A stretch of DNA of 64,000 bases from Epinephelus fuscoguttatus (Eukaryota > Chordata > Actinopteri > Perciformes > Serranidae), in assembly GCF_011397635.1 (NCBI RefSeq), contig NC_064770.1:22252200-22316199 (forward strand), read 5' to 3'. Below, one piece after another: positions 58,131-64,000 of this stretch (positions are counted from its first letter, which is position 1; every line of letters begins with the position of its first letter). The position numbers were made by a program, and so were the translations under genes. The notes beneath the pieces are model-generated. The model did no database searches. It worked only from the letters and a program-made list of their open reading frames with translations, and was not told the DNA's origin.

Positions 58131-59772
58131 TAACTACAGTGTTAAATGTGTTGCTGTACAACAGTAATAATGGCTGCTGTGTGTTTATTTAGGCGGTATT
58201 CTCAGTTTAGCTGTTGTTGTGAGGGTTAAATGATGGTATATAAACAGGTAGTGACGTCATTTTCGAAGAAAGCATGTGATTGGCTGACCTGCGGAGCCAA
58301 AGATCTTTTCACGAACAAGAGGAATCACTCGGTACATGAAAAACGTCGACCCACGTTCCAGTCTGCAGTTTTTCCATGTTATTCTAATTTTACCACAGAC
58401 CAGAAGTGATTTACATTATACTTCTTTTACAGTGCTGTGTTACAAGTATTCCAGATTTAAAATAGCACAGACGACTGTATAATTAAGTACACTGACAAGC
58501 CTATTTCCTGATTTTTTTGGTGCATTTTCCCTGCATATCAATAATAGCACAGTAACATAGACCTGAAAATATGTTTACACGCACATAAAAAGTGTGATTC
58601 TCAGTGCAAAAGAAAGATGGGAAGTATTTAAGTATGCACAGAATGAAATGTGACTGATTTTTTTCACTGGCTCTGTTAGGCATGACAAAACAGATTCAGA
58701 AAAACACTTTTGGACAAAGTGCAAATAAACAAACAAACAAACAAACAAACTTAATCACACTCAAACACCGCTATGGGTTTAAATGCTCGAGCTATTTATT
58801 GCCTCAGGGTGTAGCCAGAAAGCCAGAGTGTTTCAGTGAAAAAGGGAGCACGTTTAACTAAAGTTTAACTGAATCCCTTTTCCTTGTTTTCACAAATGAT
58901 TTTTAATAAGCAGTGATCATATTAAGACACGTCATGCTATAACATCAAAACCAATCACATATATAAAGAACTCTGCAGCTCAGAATTGTAACTCATATTT
59001 TATGTTCACTGCATGTGTATGCACTGCTTGTGTGTGTGTGTATGTGTGTTTAGACTGAATGAATGATATCTTATCCCCTCCTTTATTATCTATTTATTGC
59101 TTTTATGATGAGTTCTGTTTTAGTTTGTGCATTGGATTTTGTTGTATTTATTTCCAATGACAATAAAAAGGAATTGATGTATGATCAGCTTTTACTAGTA
59201 GCTGCAAACTTGTCATGTGAACCAAATAGAAAAGTAGTAAAGAGGGCATCCTGCCTAGTCTGTCCTTTGTACCCTGGGAAAGGTAATTATTTAATATTTA
59301 AGACTACATGTCTTAAATATTCTATAAATAGGCAAGTTTATTTATTTTTTTTTACATAAGAGGTCTTCTTTTAAGTAGTTTTGGTCCATTTTTATCTTCC
59401 TAAAGCCTCAGGGTAGTGTATTTTTAGAGGAACTCAGTTCATTATAGTGCGCAGTGAGACCGCTTAGTTTTTCCACCTCTTTGGCTGCAGTGAGTTAGCG
59501 GGACTGAAGTGGGTGTGCATTGCCTCACTGCTGCATGGTTATTCCTATTTCAATCACTCAGCCTTACAAAGTGTTTATTGGTCAGTGTGTTGGGCAACAC
59601 TGCTCAAAGTCCATGTCGGTGATAGGAACAGCTTTGTTGCGGGCGGTTGTTGTGCACAGCTGAAAACTGTCATATGAGGCCTCATGAGTGGGGAAATTGA
59701 AAGTGAAAGGAATCTTCCTCAGGGTGGGACCTCAAGGCACACTGCAGTTCAGCCTTGTTTCTTTCTCTGCAG
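58131..59772 (+). other. rnf213 first intron (inferred), nothing recognised
   Basis: AT-rich. (CAAA)n at about 58,727-58,750 and a (TG)n-like run at 59,028-59,050. No exon-like sequence. The 98-codon frame at 59,063-59,359 has no domain. Confidence 0.5.
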
Positions 59773-59791
59773 AGATAACTGAAGTGTGAAG

Positions 59792-60053
59792 ATGAAGTGT
59801 CCTGGTTGTGGCCGTGATATTTTGGAGAATGATGCCAATTTCTGCAGCAAGTGTGGCCACAGGCTGTGTGTCCAACCTGCAAACACACAGGGTGAGTGGA
59901 GATGTGGTTTAATGTTACATATTTGCATACAGGGTTTCATGAATGATGTTCACACCGGGTATAAAAGAATGTTGTTTTTGATACAGCTACCAGAAAATAA
60001 TTTGTGAGACATCTGGGGTGTACTGTGCGTTGATGAACAGTGGTTCTCAACTT

Positions 60054-60097
<44 letters not shown>

Positions 60098-63000
60098 GGA
60101 CCCCTAAATTAATAAGGTTTCATTTCAGGGACCTGCACCTGAAAAGGTTTTGGCTGTTAGATCTGATTAAGACCAGAATTCTACAGTTGATTTGAGGTGT
60201 TAACTGTGGAGGAAGTGAAACTTACCGACAGAGTCACTGGTATCACTCCTACTCACAGTGGGTACTCCTCATTTTCTGGGAATCCCCTGGAACTCCTTCA
60301 AGGACCCCTGTCCTCAGACCCCTGATTGGGCACCACAGCAACAGAGGACTACCCTATCAATGCCATTAACTGCTAAACCCCCCCCCCCCCAAAAAAACAC
60401 AATTAAATATCACTTTCTCCCTAAATGATAAATTTAACATCTTGTGTGAAAGGAAAGAATGATGAAAATTATGTTCAGCTGTTCAAAACCTTTTTTTCTG
60501 TAGATTGTGATGACAATATACATTTCATTACTTACATAGGACATGCAAAAAATTAGAAAGTGCTTAACATAAAAAATGAAACAAGTTTGCAGCCAGATGT
60601 TCATGTTATTCTCTTACTGTACCTCAAGATGGCAGCATCTCTGCATCATCTGTCCACGTGTTCGCAGACAGCAGGACAGGTTGTAGTTACACAAGCGGCA
60701 AGATTACATTTGAGAACAAGGTCAATATTGTGATCTGTAAAGGGCTAATGGGGAAAACGCAGATGCAAATAGAAAGGTTTATTTGGTCGAACAAACACTA
60801 CCAAGTGCAGGCAGGTGTGACAAAATGCTGTGAAGTACGAATACTTTGTCTTTGCAGTCTGATTTGTACACCATGTCTTTATTCCAGACACTGGAGATCA
60901 GCCTAAATCCTTAGTAGCAGACTCGGAAAGTGCATCTGAGAAATCAGTGTCACAGGAAAACGACCCACCTGTGGACGGCAAAGACCCCAATAAATCCACC
61001 AAACGACCGAACGATGAGACCACCAGCAACCTAAGGAAAAAGGTTAGTGTAGCTATCAGTGTGTGGCCTCGCTTTTCAATTTTCTGTCTCTATATATGAG
61101 TCTAAGTGCAGCTGCTTTTGGTGTACAGTGACTTTATGATTGTCAAGCAAATGTTATGGCAACTTTAAACTTATCTTAAGTTTGCAAAGAGTTATTCTTC
61201 AAGGCTGAATGCTATCATCCATTCTGATATTTGCTATTGTTCCGACTGGCTCATGGGCCGCAACAAAGGAGGGTGATGTACACTAAACTTAGCAATAATA
61301 AATAGAATTTATCAAAGTGACTGAACGATCGTTCCCCACAGTTGAACGAGTATGAAAGTAGGAATTCAGGGCGTCAGTGGCTTAGTGGTAGAGCAGGCGA
61401 CCCATGCACAAGGCTGTTGCCGCAGCGGCTCGGGTTTGACTTCGGCCTGTGGCCCTTTGCTGCATGTCACTCCCTCTCTCTCCCCCTTTTCACACTTGTC
61501 TGTCCAATCAAATAAAGGCTAAAAAAAAGCCCCCCCAAAAATATCTTTAAAAAAAAAGAAAGAAAAAAAGTAGGAATTCCAATTTGGAAACTTGGGCAAG
61601 ATCCACCAGGCACAATATCATCGACATAAACAGGCCTGATGTCACGGTAACATAGCAGCGCACACAGTAAACCATAGCAGAATGACCTTTTAACCTTTCA
61701 CTCTGTATTTAGACTATGACATGGTTTCATTTAAAAGTACAGCAGGATTTGTAAAACATATCTTCTTCCTTCTGGCTTTAATAGAAAAAAAAGAGGAAGA
61801 GGAACAAAAAGAAGAAAGATGGCAGCTTGTCAGCAGACCAAGAGCTGTCCCTTCTCTCCCTCAGAGACAACCAGGGGAAGAAGACGCAGGACGGAAAAGA
61901 CTCCTCTGACAGTGAAAGCTCAGATAATGCCATGGATGACGCACCAGATTCACTCCAAGACGGGCCCTCCTCACTAGAGAACCAGCCTGGTTCTGTAGCC
62001 GCTAACATTCCTGCTGCGCCACCTGAAGACGCACAAGTCATTCAGAGTGAAAAGGCTGCTGCCACAGAAGAAGCAGCGACTGCGATGCAGTGTGAGGAAG
62101 CTCCAGGTGACCCAGGTGAGGGAGAAAGCAATACACCAAGATCAACTCAGGATCAGACAATCGAGACAGCTGACACTCCGACTCCCATCTCAGAGGATGG
62201 CAAGAGTACGACTTCTCTGGCAGGTTCAGGCAAAGGGACAAATCCCATTAACCCTAAAGATCAAAAGACTGACACGAAAAACGTAAAGAACAAGAAAGAC
62301 ACGGCACAACAGCCTTCATTGGACCAGAATGCCAACATGGAGACAAGTGTGAAACAGACGGAACAAAGCAAACAGAAGGGGAAGAGCCAGCAGGAGCAGA
62401 CACAGAAGCAGACTGCAGCAGCTAGCCCTCAAAAATCATCAAAGGTAACACAAACTAAAATGTATAAACAGTTTTAACAGGCGCCTGTACTTTATTCTTT
62501 TAGTAAAGAAAGTACATCTGTTAATTTTCATGAGTTTAACGTGTATATTTAACATGTATGGTTAATGCTGCTTGTGCAGGCTGACAGTAAAGGCTCCACT
62601 GGGGACCAGGAGAGGAAAGCAGGAGAAAGCAACAAGAAAGACACGGCCAAAGAACCCGCACTGGACCAGAATGCCAACATGGAGACAAATGTAAAACAGA
62701 CGGAACAAAGCAAACAGAAAGGAAAGAACCAGCAGGAGCAGAAACAGAAGCAGCCTGCAGCAGCTAACCCTCAAAAATCATCAAAGGTAATGCTGACTAA
62801 AATGACCGAAAAGTTCTGACAGAAGCCTGCACTTTCTTCTTTTAGTGGAGAAAGCACGCAAGCTCAGTTTCATTGTTAAGATGCATGTTTAATGCTGCTT
62901 GTGCAGGCTGACAGCAAAGGCTCCACTGGGGACCAGGAGGGGAAAGCAGAAGAAAGCAACAAGAAAGACACGGCCAAACAACATGCGTCGGACCAGAATA

Positions 63001-63661
63001 CCAAAATGGAGACAAATGTGAAACAGAAAGGACAAAGCAAACAGAAGGGAAAGAGCCAGCAGGAGCAGGAACAGAAGCAGACTGCACTAGCACAACAGAA
63101 GATGGTTTTTGGCCCTCAGTTATCATCAAAGGTAATACTTACTAGAATATATGAATTTATTCTTTTAGTAGATTAAGATGTATATTTAATGGATTATGGT
63201 TAATGCTACTTGTACAGGCTGACAGCACAGGCTCCAGTGTGGACCCGGTGGAGACAGGAGGGGACATGGAGGTTCAGCAGTCTGGGGGCGAGGAGGACTC
63301 AACCGCAGCACAAACATCAGATGATGAATCGGGAAATAAAGACGGCAGTAAAGATAACGCAGAATCCAGTACCCCAGCTGGCCAACCACCCAAAACGTTA
63401 GGAAGCTCCCTCAGTTTGTTGTACACATTTGCTTTGGATCACAGCCATGTGGTATATTTGCTATATCTGTATGCATTTGTTTTTGCTTTTTAGGTTGACC
63501 AGGAACAACACCATCGCCACACGTGACAGACTCACAATTTACTTCCACGCAGTTCTCTCAAAGGATTTTAAGTTTGCTCCAAATGAAGATCGTATCTTCA
63601 TCAGGGCTGGCAACCGCATTGGGAATTGGGAGGAAGATACAGTTGAGCTGTTTGTGAGCAG
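59792..63661 (+). CDS. rnf213: E3 ubiquitin ligase RNF213 (mysterin), N-terminal part, runs past the window
   Basis: RNF213 is a giant AAA+ ATPase/E3 ligase; in mammals it acts in lipid-droplet and antimicrobial ubiquitination and in vascular biology. Exons seen: 59773-59891 (ATG at 59,792), 60888-61042, 61785-62444, 62580-62786, 62907-63131, 63218-63396, 63494-63661; all phases agree, giving 564 codons plus two bases. The N-terminus MKCPGCGRDI...FCSKCGHRL is a four-Cys zinc ribbon, matching the human MECPSCQ...FCSQCGERL. Then comes a Lys/Arg run (KKKRKRNKKKK; human has a similar run), a long disordered acidic/Gln-rich region, and LTIYFHAVLSKDFKFAPNED followed by RIFIRAGNRIGNWEEDTVEL, which resembles the CBM20-like domain of the RNF213 N-terminal arm. 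Exons 62,580 and 62,907 and the end of 61,785 are tandem repeats of one unit. Which fish paralogue (a or b) is not decidable here. Confidence 0.92.
60038..60340 (+). mobile_element. hAT-type MITE with (TG)n, in an rnf213 intron
   Basis: Left 'cagtggttctcaactttttt' and right, reverse-complemented, 'ctgtggtgcccaatcaggggtc' are diverged forms of the CAGTGGTTCTCAAC terminus. The interior includes 'aaggacccctaaatt' and 'caaggacccctgtcctcaga'. A (TG)n run at about 60,058-60,096 has expanded inside it. Confidence 0.55.
60058..60096. repeat. (TG)n microsatellite
   Basis: About 19 uninterrupted TG units, seen directly. Confidence 0.95.
61368..61566 (+). mobile_element. tRNA-derived SINE with 13-bp target duplication
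   Basis: The 5' head contains an A box ('tggcttagtggtagagcagg') and a B-box-like 'gggtttgacttcgg'. The body 'tttgctgcatgtcactccc' and a tail of A-rich sequence follow. The perfect duplication AAAGTAGGAATTC flanks it (61,355-61,367 and 61,567-61,579). The intact duplication suggests a fairly young insertion. It lies in the rnf213 intron before the 61,785 exon. Confidence 0.9.
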
Positions 63662-64000
63662 GTACGTAATCTTGAAACAATTGCCAGTTAAGGCTCAGAT
63701 GGTAATTTACTCTATAGGCAAATCAAATAATTCTCCAAACTTTCTTTGAGCAAGAAGAAAACGTTTGAGTTCTTTTTTTTTCTTTCTTACATTTTTAAAC
63801 ATACACTTTTTCTCCACGCAATCACTGTATGCACACATACAATGTACAACACATATGATGGTTGTTGTGTGTTGATAAACTGGCTTTAACACATCTGTGA
63901 TCCTCAACTTGGGGTTCGCCTGCCTCCCCTAGTGGCAGATGGAGGGATGACTGGGGCTTTTGATGTGTACATTGACAAACTGGGGAGTTATTAAAGGAAA
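63662..64000 (+). other. rnf213 intron to window edge, with a possible hAT MITE start
   Basis: Begins with a gtacgt donor after the last exon in the window. From about 63,895, 'tgatcctcaacttggggttcgcc' resembles the start of a CAGTGGTTCTCAACTTGGGG-type element that continues past the edge. Confidence 0.4.

Noticed and set aside
61375-61450. Possible tRNA gene (A and B boxes)
   Set aside because: It is the head of a SINE: the cloverleaf is incomplete, and a SINE body, A-rich tail and target duplication follow.

Overview
The window is vertebrate nuclear DNA, most likely from a percomorph (ray-finned) fish. Genes are intron-rich with GT/AG splice sites, and the proteins match vertebrate families. 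One gene (Gv-class G-alpha) is known from fish but lost in tetrapods. The intergenic and intronic DNA is full of short TIR elements (MITEs), L2/CR1 and RTE LINE remnants, a tRNA-derived SINE and microsatellites typical of teleosts. There are no bacterial-style operons, no CRISPR array, and no retrovirus-like element that I could recognise.

Layout. 1-3.7 kb: repeats (a SINE-like copy and two LINE 3' ends). 3,979-16,564 (+): pcyt2 (CDP-ethanolamine synthesis), 13 coding exons and 401 codons, with a 6.1 kb first intron; introns 6, 9, 11 and 12 are largely MITE. 21,122-33,717 (+): a nine-coding-exon Gv-type G-alpha gene (gnav1), 358 codons. 34,469-35,918 (-): npb, the neuropeptide B precursor (2 exons, 128 codons), tail-to-tail with gnav1 and with a TATA box and a CRE-like site. 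38,300-43,864 (+): a CD22/Siglec-like Ig receptor (9 exons, 426 codons; signal peptide, V-set, two C2-set, TM, two ITIM-like tyrosines). About 50,260-53,510 (+): a broken tandem copy of that receptor carrying a LINE. 59,792 to the window end (+): the 5' part of rnf213 (zinc ribbon, long disordered Lys/Gln-rich region built by tandem exon duplication, start of a CBM20-like domain).

How it fits together. PCYT2, NPB and RNF213 all lie in human 17q25.3, with NPB beside PCYT2, so this is a conserved vertebrate block in which the fish keeps gnav1 between pcyt2 and npb. The genes do not form a single pathway: they cover lipid synthesis, G-protein signalling, a neuropeptide, an immune inhibitory receptor and a giant ubiquitin ligase. 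The most notable items are the gnav1 position and its uncertain N-terminus, the repeated exons of rnf213, the receptor/pseudogene pair, and an extensive, often nested set of MITEs including one family that appears to target TTAA.

Limits: exon boundaries were placed by eye from homology, reading phase and splice consensus. Transcription starts, UTR limits and TE family names were not tested by any search.
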